Part shown: in pieces, positions 31,701 to 39,392 of the stretch
Layout: each line of letters begins with the position of its first letter
Numbering within the stretch: position 1 is the stretch's first letter
From: Cyanobacteriota bacterium
GTDB taxonomy: Bacteria > Acidobacteriota > Vicinamibacteria > Vicinamibacterales > UBA2999
Length of the DNA: 64,000 nt
Assembly: GCA_019752015.1 (NCBI GenBank)
Contig: JAIEMQ010000030.1
Coordinates: 1 to 64,000 of the forward strand
Direction: 5' to 3'
The notes under the pieces: generated by a model
Database searches by the model: none
What the model saw: only the letters and a program-made list of their open reading frames with translations
What the model was told of the DNA's origin: nothing
Program-made: the position numbers and the translations under genes

Positions 31701-32801
31701 ACACCGAATGCCACTCAGTCGGACATCGATGGCGACGGCATCGGCGATGCGTGCGACGACATGGCGCCGCCGGTGATCAGCTGCGCGCCGCCCGACGGCT
31801 CGTGGCACGCCGGCAACGTCACGCTGGCGTGCACGGCAGGCGATAGCGGCAGCGGCCTGGCCAATCCCGCGGATGCGTCATTCATGTTGATGACGTCGGT
31901 GGCGCCTGGCGCGGAAGACGCGAGCGCTTCGACCGGCAGCCGCGTCGTCTGCGACACCTCCAACAACTGCGCGACCGCCGGCCCGATCGCCGGCAACATG
32001 ATCGATCGCAGGAACCCGGACATCACGTTGACCGCGCCGGTGAATGGCGCCGTTTACGGATTGAATCACGCGGTGATTGCATCGTTCGGGTGTGGTGACG
32101 GCGGTTCGGGCGTGGCCACCTGCTCCGGTACCGTCCCGAATGGCGCCGCGATCGATACGTCGTCGCCCGGCGCGAAGAGCTTCGTCGTTGCCGCGACCGA
32201 CACGGCCGGGAACTCGTCGTCGGCAACGGTGAGCTACACCGTGGTGTCGGGAGCAATCAGCATCAACAACATCCCGGCGCAGTCACAGGTCGGCGACTCG
32301 TTCGTGCCAACGTTCAGCTACGCGGGCGACGGCACGACCTCGGTCACGTCGAGCACGCCGCTGCAGTGTTCAGTGGCCGGCAACACCGTGAACTTGCTGA
32401 AAGCCGGTACCTGCACCCTCGTCGCTCATGCGACGGCGACTGCGAACTTCGACGCCGCCGACGGGACGGCGCAGTCGATCACGATCGCGAAGAAGACGGC
32501 CACGATCAGCATCACGAACATTCCGGCGACGGCCCAGCTCGGCAACAGTTTCGTGGCGACCTTCGCATATACCGGTGACGGCGCAACGCACGTGCGTTCG
32601 GAGACGCCGCTGGTCTGCCGCGTCCACAACGAGACGACGGTGCGGTTCACCGGTGCCGGCACGTGCCGGCTGGTGCCATGGGCCGGCGCCACCGACACCT
32701 ACTTGAAGGCCGAGGGCGCGCCGCAGGCGTTCCAGGTCAAGCTTGATATCAGGGAGCTGCTCGACTTCCTGCGCTGGCTGATCTTGCAGTGGCGCTGGTA
32801 G
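28776..32801 (+). CDS. Large secreted protein with DNA/RNA non-specific endonuclease domain
   Basis: A 1341-residue exported protein with signal peptide 'RPLFVLALLCLWITGSRAQG'. In order: a lamin-tail-like domain ('FINEIHYDNTGGDVGEFIEI', about residues 25-170), two Ig-like Big_5 domains (200-410), a second lamin-tail-like domain ('MINEVDSDTPGADAAEFVEL'), and a third Big_5 domain (585-690). Next is an NUC-type nuclease with the catalytic 'FDRGHMVPNADR' (His at about 791), the Asn in 'MTNIVAQAPDNNQG', and 'PWAVLENDLR'. A thrombospondin type-3 calcium repeat follows ('DADGVADTVDNCP', 'DIDGDGIGDACDD'). The end has Ig-like repeats including two homologous 'INNIPAQSQVGDSFVPTFSY' units. It is probably an extracellular nuclease for nutrient DNA or matrix. 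Confidence 0.9.
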   Translation: MLKARPLFVLALLCLWITGSRAQGTPNIFINEIHYDNTGGDVGEFIEIAGPAGTNLAGYTIVLYNGEGTPVGQQYNPVISLAGSIPNQMNGFGTLAFDYPVNGIQNGPRDGIALVQGSSVLQFLSYEGVVTASNGLAAGMTSTDIGVNEPGTGPVGDSIRLTGSGTGYSDFAWAASAPNSKGAVNQGQTFVGGDNAPSVSSTSPVNGATNVPVTSALAITFSENVNATGAAFSLSCGAAQPFTQSGSPATTITLTPASNLPFDTQCTVNVTAAQITDADAIDPPDQMASNFSFSFQTERAADDAPAVVSTSPVDGAINVAVTSSIVINFSESVTATSAITLNCDTFSQTGSPATSFTLDPDGELPYSTTCTVTINGAQVFDLDANDPPDQMASTASFSFTTADPPPPVATNVMINEVDSDTPGADAAEFVELYDGGVGGTRLDGLTVVFYNGNGDTSYAAFDLDGKVTDANGYFILGNAGVPGAGVTFAGNFLQNGADAVALYAGNAADFPNGTLVTQTGLQDAVVYDTADADDPELLVLHVTGPQIDENASNGAIESIGRCPNGSGALRDTSSYDTGAPSPGGVNNCPPPPPPYTTDPPANGINVPRDPTIVVTFNEPVTVDANPFDLTCASGQHNEHTMSAIGRFIDITPNVPLTPGEICTMTIFADKVNDADGGPDPLTADYSWSFTVAQNIAAPPYPPDVHLTFGDPTNAAAADPPDPDNYLMVKPEYSLSYNAAFGRPNWVSWHLTTEWFGSLARVDTFRADPMVPPGWYRVQGFDLSGSGFDRGHMVPNADRDHQDRIAVNQATYLMTNIVAQAPDNNQGPWAVLENDLRTIANEGNELYIVAGPDGTGGTGSAGGVTTTAANGRLTVPSSTWKVALVLPIGTDDLSRVSCSTRTIAVIVPNVQGIRNNDWRAQYLTTVDAVEALTGYNFFSNLPEPIQRCIEAGIDGNNPPLDTDADGVADTVDNCPATPNATQSDIDGDGIGDACDDMAPPVISCAPPDGSWHAGNVTLACTAGDSGSGLANPADASFMLMTSVAPGAEDASASTGSRVVCDTSNNCATAGPIAGNMIDRRNPDITLTAPVNGAVYGLNHAVIASFGCGDGGSGVATCSGTVPNGAAIDTSSPGAKSFVVAATDTAGNSSSATVSYTVVSGAISINNIPAQSQVGDSFVPTFSYAGDGTTSVTSSTPLQCSVAGNTVNLLKAGTCTLVAHATATANFDAADGTAQSITIAKKTATISITNIPATAQLGNSFVATFAYTGDGATHVRSETPLVCRVHNETTVRFTGAGTCRLVPWAGATDTYLKAEGAPQAFQVKLDIRELLDFLRWLILQWRW

Positions 32802-32802
32802 G

Positions 32803-33402
32803 TTAACTCCTCGATCGGAGCCAGCGGCGGAGATCTCTGAAGGCGCGCGCTCGATGCGAGATGCGCGCCTTTTCCTTGTCCGGCTGCTGCGCCGTCGTCA
32901 TGCCGAACGGCGGATACCAGAAGATCGGATCGTAACCAAAGCCGTGCCCGCCGGCCGGTGCGGTCGCGATCTCGCCTTCGACCGTGGTCTCGGTCTCGAA
33001 CAGGATCGCGTTGTCCTTCGCGACCGCAAGCGCCGTCACGAATCGCGCCGAACGATCGCGCCCCGCGATGCGCCGGAAGATTTCCTCGAAGCGATCGGGA
33101 TAGGACGTGGCGGCGCCCTTGAATCGCGCGGACAGCACGCCAGGCTCGCCGTTCATCGCGTCGATCACGAGGCCGGAGTCTTCGGCCACGGCGGTCAGTC
33201 CCGACGCCTTCGCGTAGGCGACCGCCTTGATGCGCGCGTTCCCCCAGAACGTGCTCGCGCTTTCGTCAGGCTCCGGAATCGGATCGATATCGTTCAGCGT
33301 GACGAGATCGTAAGGAACGTCGTGAAGGAGCGGGCGTATCTCGCGAATCTTGTGTGGATTCGTCGTTGCGATCAGCAGCTTATCTGCCAAGGATCGAGCC
33401 AA
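32803..33402 (-). CDS. rdgB: RdgB/HAM1 non-canonical purine NTP pyrophosphatase
   Basis: Removes ITP, dITP and XTP from the nucleotide pool by hydrolysis to the monophosphate. A 199-residue member of the HAM1 family: '[18 protein letters not shown]' is the N-terminal phosphate-binding signature (T/SxNxxK), '[17 protein letters not shown]' the substrate-binding helix, '[20 protein letters not shown]' the metal/base site, and 'GFGYDPIFW' the final motif. It overlaps the upstream RNase PH gene by 23 bp. The rph-rdgB pairing is widespread. Confidence 0.95.
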   Translation of the reverse strand: MARSLADKLLIATTNPHKIREIRPLLHDVPYDLVTLNDIDPIPEPDESASTFWGNARIKAVAYAKASGLTAVAEDSGLVIDAMNGEPGVLSARFKGAATSYPDRFEEIFRRIAGRDRSARFVTALAVAKDNAILFETETTVEGEIATAPAGGHGFGYDPIFWYPPFGMTTAQQPDKEKARISHRARAFRDLRRWLRSRS

Positions 33403-34108
33403 CGATTGCGCGCTGCGACGCGATCAGATCCGTGATGCCCTTGTCGGCGAGCGCCAGCAATCCGGTCAACGCATCCGTGCTGAACGGCTCGGCTTCCGCA
33501 GTGCCCTGGATTTCGACGAAGCGGCCGTCGCTGGTCTTGACGATGTTCATGTCGACGTCGGCTTTCGAGTCTTCCTCGTAGGCGAGATCGAGCAGCGGCA
33601 TGCCGGCGACAATGCCGACGCTGGTCGCGGCGACGTAGTCGGAGACCGGGATCGATTTCAGAGAGCCGGCGTCTTTCAGCTTGCCGAGCGCGAGGACCAG
33701 CGCCACGAAGGCGCCGGTGATCGACGCGCACCGCGTGCCGCCGTCGGCTTGAATCACGTCGCAGTCGAGCCACACCGTGCGCTCGCCGAGCTCTTCGAGC
33801 TTGATCACTGCTCGCATCGATCGACCGATCAGCCGCTGGATCTCCATCGTGCGGCCGCCGACCTTGCCGGCCGCCGCCTCGCGGTTCGATCGCGTCGTGG
33901 TGGCGCGCGGCAGCATGCCGTACTCCGCCGTGACCCAGCCCTTGCCGCTGTTGCGCAGGAACGGCGGCACCTTGTCTTCCACGCTCGCGTTGCAAATCAC
34001 GCGCGTGTGACCGACTTCGATCAGCACCGATCCTTCGGCGTGCATCGTGAAGCCGGGCGTGATGGTGACCGGGCGCAGTTCGTTCGGGGAGCGATCGTTG
34101 ACGCGCAT
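33380..34108 (-). CDS. rph: Ribonuclease PH
   Basis: Phosphorolytic 3'-to-5' exoribonuclease that trims tRNA 3' ends. A 242-residue protein, matching the usual 238-245. The start '[20 protein letters not shown]' contains the conserved R-x-D-x-R-x2-x-E-L-R-P. '[20 protein letters not shown]', '[20 protein letters not shown]' (here RSNREAAAG), '[19 protein letters not shown]' and '[18 protein letters not shown]' are all present and include the phosphate and metal ligands. ATG 34108 is taken because the upstream extension lies in an AATAAC-type repeat. Confidence 0.96.
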   Translation of the reverse strand: MRVNDRSPNELRPVTITPGFTMHAEGSVLIEVGHTRVICNASVEDKVPPFLRNSGKGWVTAEYGMLPRATTTRSNREAAAGKVGGRTMEIQRLIGRSMRAVIKLEELGERTVWLDCDVIQADGGTRCASITGAFVALVLALGKLKDAGSLKSIPVSDYVAATSVGIVAGMPLLDLAYEEDSKADVDMNIVKTSDGRFVEIQGTAEAEPFSTDALTGLLALADKGITDLIASQRAIVGSILGR

Positions 34109-34111
34109 ACA

Positions 34112-34176
34112 GGAAATAACAGAATAACGAATAACGAACAACAAAAGGTGTTTTCGTTTTGTTATTTGTTATTGCT
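34112..34176. repeat. AT-rich AATAACGA word repeat with inverted arms
   Basis: In this otherwise GC-rich context, AATAAC-type units (34115-34140) are followed by GTTATT-type units (34159-34173), so the stretch can fold back on itself. The stop codon TAA of the GerMN gene lies within one AATAAC unit. It separates the coupled GerMN and rph genes and may have replaced the original intergenic sequence. Confidence 0.7.
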
Positions 34177-34822
34177 GAATCAGACTTTCGTTCTTTCGGA
34201 GCGGCCGCCGCAAGTCCACGTGTCCGGCGAGCGTGTCGGCTTCCTGCCCGCCGATCAGGATCTGCACTTCCTGCAGGTTCGGCAGGTTGGTGAGCACCGC
34301 GTTGACGATGGTGTAGACGGTCATCAACTCCTGCATGGTGCCGCCGGGATGCGCCGTGCGAATCGCCGGATCGAGATCGACGAACACCTCGTTGCGCTGC
34401 GATACGAAAATACCGCGCAGCAACGCGCCTTTAGGAATCGCCGACATCAGCGGCGCGTGCGCTTCAGCGGACAGCTGCGCTTCGAGGATCGATCGCGCCT
34501 GCGCGACCGCGCCTTCGGCGAGCGGCACCTCGCGCTCGGTCGGCACCAGGCGCAAGCCGTCTTCAGAGGCGAAATACAACGTCGCCTTGATCTTCGGCAC
34601 CGCCGGCGCTTCGGCCGGCGGCGTTGGTTTCGCGATCGGATCCGCCGCGACCGTGCCGGGCGCGGGCCGGCTGAGCAGGCGGCTCAGTCCCGTGAACAGC
34701 AGCACGGCAAAGACCACCGCCGCACACCCGATCAGGGTGATGACCGCCCATCGCCGGTTCGACGGCGGCGGCGGCGTGACGCTCACTTTCGGCGGTGGCG
34801 CCGTTGCCTTCCTAGTGTTCAA
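34169..34822 (-). CDS. Membrane-anchored GerMN-domain protein
   Basis: About 217 residues: a Pro-rich N-terminus, one transmembrane helix ('WAVITLIGCAAVVFAVLLFT'), and a GerMN domain from about residue 75 to the end. It contains 'ATLYFASEDGLRLVPTEREV', 'RGIFVSQRNEVFVDLDPAIR' and 'TVYTIVNAVLTNLPNLQEVQ'. The last reads VxxTLxxLPxVxxVxxLIGG in the family. GerMN is named after a germination protein but is common in non-sporulating bacteria. The TTG at 34822 overlaps the end of the amidase gene. A role in envelope or peptidoglycan upkeep together with the amidase is inferred from position. Confidence 0.82.
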   Translation of the reverse strand: MNTRKATAPPPKVSVTPPPPSNRRWAVITLIGCAAVVFAVLLFTGLSRLLSRPAPGTVAADPIAKPTPPAEAPAVPKIKATLYFASEDGLRLVPTEREVPLAEGAVAQARSILEAQLSAEAHAPLMSAIPKGALLRGIFVSQRNEVFVDLDPAIRTAHPGGTMQELMTVYTIVNAVLTNLPNLQEVQILIGGQEADTLAGHVDLRRPLRKNESLIQQ

Positions 34823-36314
34823 GGAACTCGCGGAATTTCGTGAGGGCGTCGAGGAGAGCCAACGCAATCTGATCCTGGTACGCGGCCGTGCCGAGCTGTG
34901 TTTCCTGATCGGTGTTCGACAGGTACCCGATCTCGACCAGCGCGGCCGGCATGTTGGCGCCGACCAGGACGCGCAACGGCAGCTGCTGCACCGGCCGGGG
35001 ACTCATCTCGACGCGCGGCCGTAGTGATTGTTCGATGAAGCCGGCGAGGCTTGCCGACTGTTCGAGATAGCGCGCCTGTGCCGTCTCCCACAGGATTAGA
35101 TCGATGGCGCGGCTGCCGCCGCCGAGCGCCGGCAGCGTCGTCGCATTCTCAGCGGCCTTCTTCCGCGCTTCTTCATCGGCGCGCTCGACGGTGAGGTAGT
35201 AGACCTCGGCACCTTTCAGCGCGGGCCGGACCGCGTAGTTCGCGTGGATGCTGAGGAAGACATCGGCGTGATGGTTATTGGCAAACGCGGATCGATCGTC
35301 CAGCGACATGGTGCGATCGTCTTCGCGCGTCAGGAAGACTTTCAGTCCGAGCCGGCTTTCGATCAGCGTGCGAAGCCGGCGTGCCACCGACAGCGTGATC
35401 TCTTTCTCGACCGTGCCTTTGGGACCCTGCGTGCCGAGCTCGTCGCCGCCGTGACCCGGATCGATCACCACGGTGCGCAGTCCCGTCGACGGCCCCTGCG
35501 TGGGAATCACCAGCCGCGTATCCGGCGCCGGCGACGGTGGTGCGGGTACTGGCGCCACGTCCGTCGTGGCCGGCATCAGATCGATCGTGACGCGGCCGGA
35601 CGCCGGATCCGGTTGCGACGCGGTGACGCGATGTGTCGCGTACCGCGGTCCGAGTGTGATGACAACCGTCTGTGGTGTATCGCCGGGCGCGATTGTCTGC
35701 ACGAAACCCTGCGTCGACACCAATGGGATGCTGAGATCGAGCGCGTCGGCATCGAACTGCACGACCAGCCGCCCCTGCTGCGCGTTGACGCGTGCCTCGG
35801 TGTTCGGCGTGATGTCCAGCGTCACGGCCACGTTGTTCGCGCCGGCATCGACGCGCGACACCACGCGCGGCACGCGCAGATCGCCCACGATCAGCAGGCG
35901 CGCCGAGCGCCGCAGATCGAGCCGCACGTCGAGCGCCGAGGACAAGGCGCGCGGCAGGAAATCAGCGGGGACGTACCAGCGACCGTCGCGCCGAACCGGC
36001 GGCGCGGGCAGCGTGACCAGCCGGCCCGCCACCGACACCACGTTCTGATTCTCGGTCAGCACGATCGATCGGCCGCGCGCCGTCATCGTCAAGCCGCCGG
36101 CCAGCCGATCTTCCCGCGACGTCGTCGCGAACGCGGCATTGATGTCGTCGACGGCGATGTAATCCTGGTTGTTGATCGACGTGACGGGCAGTGGCTTGCG
36201 CCCCTCGCGGGCGATCACGGTCAGCGGCGGCGTCTGGGCCGAGGCCAGGAACGACAGCCCGATCACCAGCATCAGGACGGCGGATGCCGCCACGACTCCA
36301 CGGCGGAAGTTCAA
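34812..36314 (-). CDS. N-acetylmuramoyl-L-alanine amidase (Amidase_3), exported
   Basis: A 500-residue exported cell-wall hydrolase that cleaves the lactyl-amide bond of peptidoglycan. Order: signal peptide ('VVAASAVLMLVIGLSFLASA'), a copper-amine-oxidase-N-like stalk domain (30-130), an AMIN-like region (140-240), a Pro-rich linker, and the Amidase_3 zinc domain. Zinc ligands are in 'TVVIDPGHGGDELGTQG' (His), 'GTVEKEITLSVARRL' (Glu) and 'ADVFLSIHANYAV' (His), and the catalytic Glu is in 'AALVEIGYLSN'. The C-terminus overlaps the GerMN gene. AmiC-like enzymes act in cell separation. Confidence 0.93.
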   Translation of the reverse strand: MNFRRGVVAASAVLMLVIGLSFLASAQTPPLTVIAREGRKPLPVTSINNQDYIAVDDINAAFATTSREDRLAGGLTMTARGRSIVLTENQNVVSVAGRLVTLPAPPVRRDGRWYVPADFLPRALSSALDVRLDLRRSARLLIVGDLRVPRVVSRVDAGANNVAVTLDITPNTEARVNAQQGRLVVQFDADALDLSIPLVSTQGFVQTIAPGDTPQTVVITLGPRYATHRVTASQPDPASGRVTIDLMPATTDVAPVPAPPSPAPDTRLVIPTQGPSTGLRTVVIDPGHGGDELGTQGPKGTVEKEITLSVARRLRTLIESRLGLKVFLTREDDRTMSLDDRSAFANNHHADVFLSIHANYAVRPALKGAEVYYLTVERADEEARKKAAENATTLPALGGGSRAIDLILWETAQARYLEQSASLAGFIEQSLRPRVEMSPRPVQQLPLRVLVGANMPAALVEIGYLSNTDQETQLGTAAYQDQIALALLDALTKFREFLEH

Positions 36315-36336
36315 GATGTTTAAATAATAGCGCCCG

Positions 36337-36831
36337 TTAGAGCTTCTTACTCATAAACCGCGTTCCCGCGATCGGCGTGTCGTAATACGGCGCGATGTCG
36401 CTGAACCCAAGCGAGACGTCGAGGGACTGCGCGTCGCCCATCATCGGCAGCGTGTCGAGGCGGATTTCGGAGTAGCGCAGCCGTCGTGCCTCATCCAGCG
36501 CGGCCGCGATCAGTTGCTTCGCCAGCCCGCGTCCTCGCGCCGACGGCCGCACGAACAGCCGTTTCATCTCGCCCGCCTCCGCGCTTCGCGCGTCGGCGAG
36601 GCAGGCTTTGCCGAGACGGCGGATGGCAATCATCCCAACCAGACTGTCCCCGTCGTCCGCGACGAACAATGCGCCGCCGGGAGGCGCATAGTCTCCCGGC
36701 AACGCGGCGAGCTCGGCGTCAAGATCCTGGAAGGCGAGATCCATCCCGATCCATTCGGCATATGCCTCCAGCATCCGGCGAACGTCGGGAATGTCAGCGG
36801 GGCGGGCGGGGCGTATGGTCACGTTTTCCAA
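36337..36831 (-). CDS. GNAT-family N-acetyltransferase
   Basis: A 164-residue acetyltransferase. 'IRPARPADIPDVRRMLEAYA' is the N-terminal strand and helix; the acetyl-CoA site is 'EMKRLFVRPSARGRGLAKQL' (RxRGLA as Q/RxxGxA). 'SLGFSDIAPYYDTPIAGTRF' is typical of the YP_plus/MSMEG-type subgroup with the GF-x-x-x-x-x-Y pattern. The substrate is unknown. It ends 22 bp before the amidase start and is divergent from the sigma-factor gene. Confidence 0.88.
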   Translation of the reverse strand: MENVTIRPARPADIPDVRRMLEAYAEWIGMDLAFQDLDAELAALPGDYAPPGGALFVADDGDSLVGMIAIRRLGKACLADARSAEAGEMKRLFVRPSARGRGLAKQLIAAALDEARRLRYSEIRLDTLPMMGDAQSLDVSLGFSDIAPYYDTPIAGTRFMSKKL

Positions 36832-36889
36832 CCGGGAAGGTCCGGCTACAGTCTATCTAGGCGTGAACCCGGCCGAACTGGCATTGCCG

Positions 36890-37498
36890 ATGATGATGAT
36901 GGGGGAGGCGGAACCTGCCGCCGCCAACCCGGAAGTCGTTCGGCTCGTAGCACTTGCGCGGACCGGCGACCGGGCGGCATTCGGCCGGCTGATCGAGGAT
37001 CACCTGTCGGCGGCCCGCCGCCTGGCCCTGGCCGCGGTCGGCCAGGCGATGGATGCCGACGAGGCCGTGCAAGAGGCGTCGGTCGCCGCGTGGACCCGCC
37101 TGGATGGCCTGAAGGATCCGGCCGCGTTCCGCGGCTGGTTCATGCGGATTGTCTGGCGCAAGGCGATCGATCGGCGGCGATCGGTGCGCAGCTGGTTCGA
37201 ACGCTTCGGCGTGTCGCCGTCGTCCGACGATCGCCCGATGGAATTCCCCGCAGCCGATCCTTCTCCCGACGCGATGCTGATGTCGCGCGAGCTGGCGCAG
37301 GCGATTGGCCAGGTCGTGAGGGCGCTGCCGAAGCAGCTCCGCGATCCGTTTCTGCTCGCGGCCAGCGGCGATCATCGCTATGAAGAGATCGCGCTGCTGC
37401 TCAGTATTCCCGTCGGCACGGTGAAGTGGCGCATCTCCGAAGCGCGCAAGTTGATCCGCCTGAAGCTCGAACGCCTCGGGCATGGAGATCCGCGATGA
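36890..37498 (+). CDS. ECF-type RNA polymerase sigma factor
   Basis: About 202 residues. Region 2 spans 'ARTGDRAAFGRLIEDHLSAA' to 'AAWTRLDGLKDPAAFRGWFM' and 'IVWRKAIDRRR'. Region 4 is 'ALPKQLRDPFLLAASGDHRY' with 'YEEIALLLSIPVGTVKWRIS', the helix-turn-helix for the -35 box. The start is uncertain: four consecutive ATG codons begin at 36890, with GTG at 36863 as an alternative. Its stop overlaps the next gene as ATGA, so the two are coupled. The partner is membrane-anchored and could be its anti-sigma factor. Confidence 0.9.
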   Translation: MMMMGEAEPAAANPEVVRLVALARTGDRAAFGRLIEDHLSAARRLALAAVGQAMDADEAVQEASVAAWTRLDGLKDPAAFRGWFMRIVWRKAIDRRRSVRSWFERFGVSPSSDDRPMEFPAADPSPDAMLMSRELAQAIGQVVRALPKQLRDPFLLAASGDHRYEEIALLLSIPVGTVKWRISEARKLIRLKLERLGHGDPR

Positions 37499-38016
37499 CG
37501 ACGAATCGCGACTTTCTCGACGAGGCGATCGATCGCGTTGCGTCGCGGATGACGCACGTCGAAGAGAACGACGCACTCGCGTCGCAGATCATCAACGCGT
37601 TGCCGGAGCGATCGGCCGGATTCAGCTGGTGGTCCCGCGCATGGGCGCCAAGCCTCGCGATGATTGCTGTTGTGATCACTGCCGCCATCGTGTGGGGCAC
37701 TCGCGAAACGCAGCAACGCGCGGCGACCGCTTCACCACTCGCGGCGCAACCGATTGCGAAAGTGACGCCGCTCATGGCCTCGGTGCGCGAAGCAGAACCA
37801 AACAGAACCATGCCTTTGGAACGTTTGGAACCCTTGGAACCTTTGGAACTGCCGACCATGGATTTTGATCGAAGTCTCCCCGCGGTCGGCGCGCCCGAGG
37901 CGCTTGTCATGCCGTCCCTGGCGCCTGAGGCGCTGGAGGCGAGTGAAGGATTGGTGTTGAAGCCCCTGGCGATTGCGGATTTGCCGTTGACGGCCGAATC
38001 CAATCCCCCGCGTTGA
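37495..38016 (+). CDS. Membrane-anchored protein coupled to the sigma factor (putative anti-sigma)
   Basis: A 173-residue protein with a cytosolic N-terminus ('TTNRDFLDEAIDRVASRMTH'), one membrane helix ('WAPSLAMIAVVITAAIVWGT'), and an outer part of low complexity. No zinc-binding His-Cys motif of classical anti-sigma factors is present, but size, topology and the ATGA coupling with the sigma gene fit such a role. In the outer part 'LERLEPLEPLELP' is encoded by a TGGAACC-type word repeat (37818-37852), apparently acquired inside the gene. Confidence 0.7.
   Translation: MTTNRDFLDEAIDRVASRMTHVEENDALASQIINALPERSAGFSWWSRAWAPSLAMIAVVITAAIVWGTRETQQRAATASPLAAQPIAKVTPLMASVREAEPNRTMPLERLEPLEPLELPTMDFDRSLPAVGAPEALVMPSLAPEALEASEGLVLKPLAIADLPLTAESNPPR
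37818..37852. repeat. TTTGGAACC word repeat inside the sigma-partner gene
   Basis: Four TGGAAC words, read in frame as 'LERLEPLEPLEL'. Same word as 26482-26516. Confidence 0.8.
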
Positions 38017-38029
38017 AGAGGAGTCAGTG

Positions 38030-38638
38030 ATGAAGAAGGTGATTCTTGCAATGTCGTGCGCGCTGGCGTTGATGGCGGTGCCGTCCGCTGCGCAAACCGG
38101 CAACGGCCGTCCAACAACCGCGGACCAGATCAAGGCGGACGCCGCTGAAAAGGTCGCCCAGGCGCAGGCGATCAAGACGCAGATCGACGCCGCGCAGGCG
38201 CTGAATCCGCGCTGGGTGCGTGGCCTCACCAACGTGCAGGTCGAGCTCACGCTGACCGATCAAACCGGCAACAATCCCGCGGAAAAGAAAACGGTCTCGA
38301 TGATCGCGTCGAGCGGCAGTTGGGGCAAGATCCGGTCGGCCGGCACGATTCGCCCCGGAGGCCAGCCGCCCGGTCCGCCATACATTGTGCAGCTTAACGT
38401 CGATGCCCGTCCATTCGTGTCGGTGGACGGTCTCATCCAACTCGAGCTGACGTTCGAGTACTACCCCCCGAAGAGCGGCGGCGAACAGCAGGAAGGCGCG
38501 AACCAGCGGCTCTCTGGCGTCAATCAGAGCCAGACCGTCATCCTGCAGAGCGGCAAGTCCCTGATCGTGTCGCAGGCGGCCGACCCAATCAGCGATCGCA
38601 AGGTCGTCGTCGAAGTGAAGGCCACCGTCCTCAAGTAG
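38030..38638 (+). CDS. Exported protein of unknown function
   Basis: A 202-residue protein with a clear signal peptide ('MKKVILAMSCALALMAVPSA' then 'AQTG'). The mature part is a helical segment ('DQIKADAAEKVAQAQAIKTQ') followed by beta-rich sequence with 'VQLNVDARPFVSVDGLIQLE' and 'QSGKSLIVSQAADPISDRKV'. I recognise no catalytic motif. It is third in a row with the sigma and membrane genes (13-bp gap), so it may be a target or sensor of that system. A GTG one codon upstream is an alternative start. Confidence 0.75.
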   Translation: MKKVILAMSCALALMAVPSAAQTGNGRPTTADQIKADAAEKVAQAQAIKTQIDAAQALNPRWVRGLTNVQVELTLTDQTGNNPAEKKTVSMIASSGSWGKIRSAGTIRPGGQPPGPPYIVQLNVDARPFVSVDGLIQLELTFEYYPPKSGGEQQEGANQRLSGVNQSQTVILQSGKSLIVSQAADPISDRKVVVEVKATVLK

Positions 38639-38643
38639 CCCGA

Positions 38644-38707
38644 CTACATTCGGGGCCAGCCCCCCAACGTAGCTTCGGCTACGTCCGGGGGCTGGCCCCA
38701 AACGTAG
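38644..38707. repeat. 30-bp REP-like palindrome
   Basis: Arms 38644-38673 and 38678-38707 around a TTCG loop, core GGGGCCAGCCCC, ends CTAC/GTAG. Same repeat as 26161-26227. It lies right after the stop of the exported protein and could also act as a transcription barrier. Confidence 0.9.
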
Positions 38708-38880
38708 CGCGATGCGCCCGCCTCATCCCTCCGCCCGGTTTTCCGCATAGCTCCATAAGAGACATTTGGTTGCAAGGCGTCCTTCGCTGTGGAAGAATTC
38801 GGCGCGCGCCGTTGATCGACACCCAATCGTCATGATCGCGGTTACCTCTCAGCAGTCAGGTGAATAAGGAGACCGTCAGC

Positions 38881-39315
38881 ATGCGTGGTGTGTCAAGGTG
38901 GTTTGGGATCGTGGCCGCGATTTGGGCCGTCGCCATGACGGTCGGGGTGCTGGCCCAGACGGCGGCGCCCGCCGGGCCGGCCGCGGTGCCGCCCGAAGCG
39001 AAGAAGATGAAGGCCGCCTTTGCCTCGTCGCCCGCGGCGATCGAGTCGGGCAAGGTCCTGTTCGCGAAGTACTGCCGCTTCTGCCACGGCAACACCGGCG
39101 CCGGCGACAGCACGATGGCGCCGAAGACCATGAAGCCCTCGAACCTGACCGATGCGGAATGGACGCGCGGCTCGAGCGAAGGCGAAATCTTCTGGGTCAT
39201 CCAGAACGGCGCGCCGCCGAAGTACGAAATGAAGGGCCTCAAGGGCAAGATCACCGACGCGGACACCTGGAACATCGTTCACTACGTACGAAGTCTCGGC
39301 GGTGCTGGTAAGTAA
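38881..39315 (+). CDS. Monoheme cytochrome c (ActE-like)
   Basis: A 144-residue exported c-type cytochrome. Signal sequence 'WFGIVAAIWAVAMTVGVLAQ', one heme site 'CRFCHGNTGAG' at about residues 61-71, and a distal Met ligand probably in 'PPKYEMKGL'. 'DADTWNIVHYVRSL' is the typical C-terminal helix. It lies immediately upstream of the ActA gene, so it probably serves as the monoheme subunit or electron acceptor of the alternative complex III that follows. In most act operons the monoheme gene comes after actD. Confidence 0.85.
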   Translation: MRGVSRWFGIVAAIWAVAMTVGVLAQTAAPAGPAAVPPEAKKMKAAFASSPAAIESGKVLFAKYCRFCHGNTGAGDSTMAPKTMKPSNLTDAEWTRGSSEGEIFWVIQNGAPPKYEMKGLKGKITDADTWNIVHYVRSLGGAGK

Positions 39316-39392
39316 GGCAGAAGGCAGAAGGCAAAAGGCAAAAGGCAAAATGGCTTCTTTTCGCCTTCTGCCTTCTGCCTTTTGCCTTTTGC
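39314..39392. repeat. AAGGCAGA/AAGGCAAA word repeat with inverted half
   Basis: Left half 39314-39350 is made of AAGGCAGA and AAGGCAAA words. Right half 39357-39392 is the reverse complement pattern (GCCTTCT, GCCTTTT). The hairpin loop holds the ActA start codon (39350-39352). The left half begins at the stop codon of the monoheme cytochrome gene; the right half encodes the ActA signal peptide. Confidence 0.85.

Noticed and set aside
30384-31808. Minus-strand frame of 474 codons
   Set aside because: Antisense of the secreted nuclease, with repetitive Arg/Val/Asp composition.
33350-34843. Plus-strand frame of 497 codons
   Set aside because: Antisense of rdgB, rph and the GerMN gene, all of which have strong family motifs.
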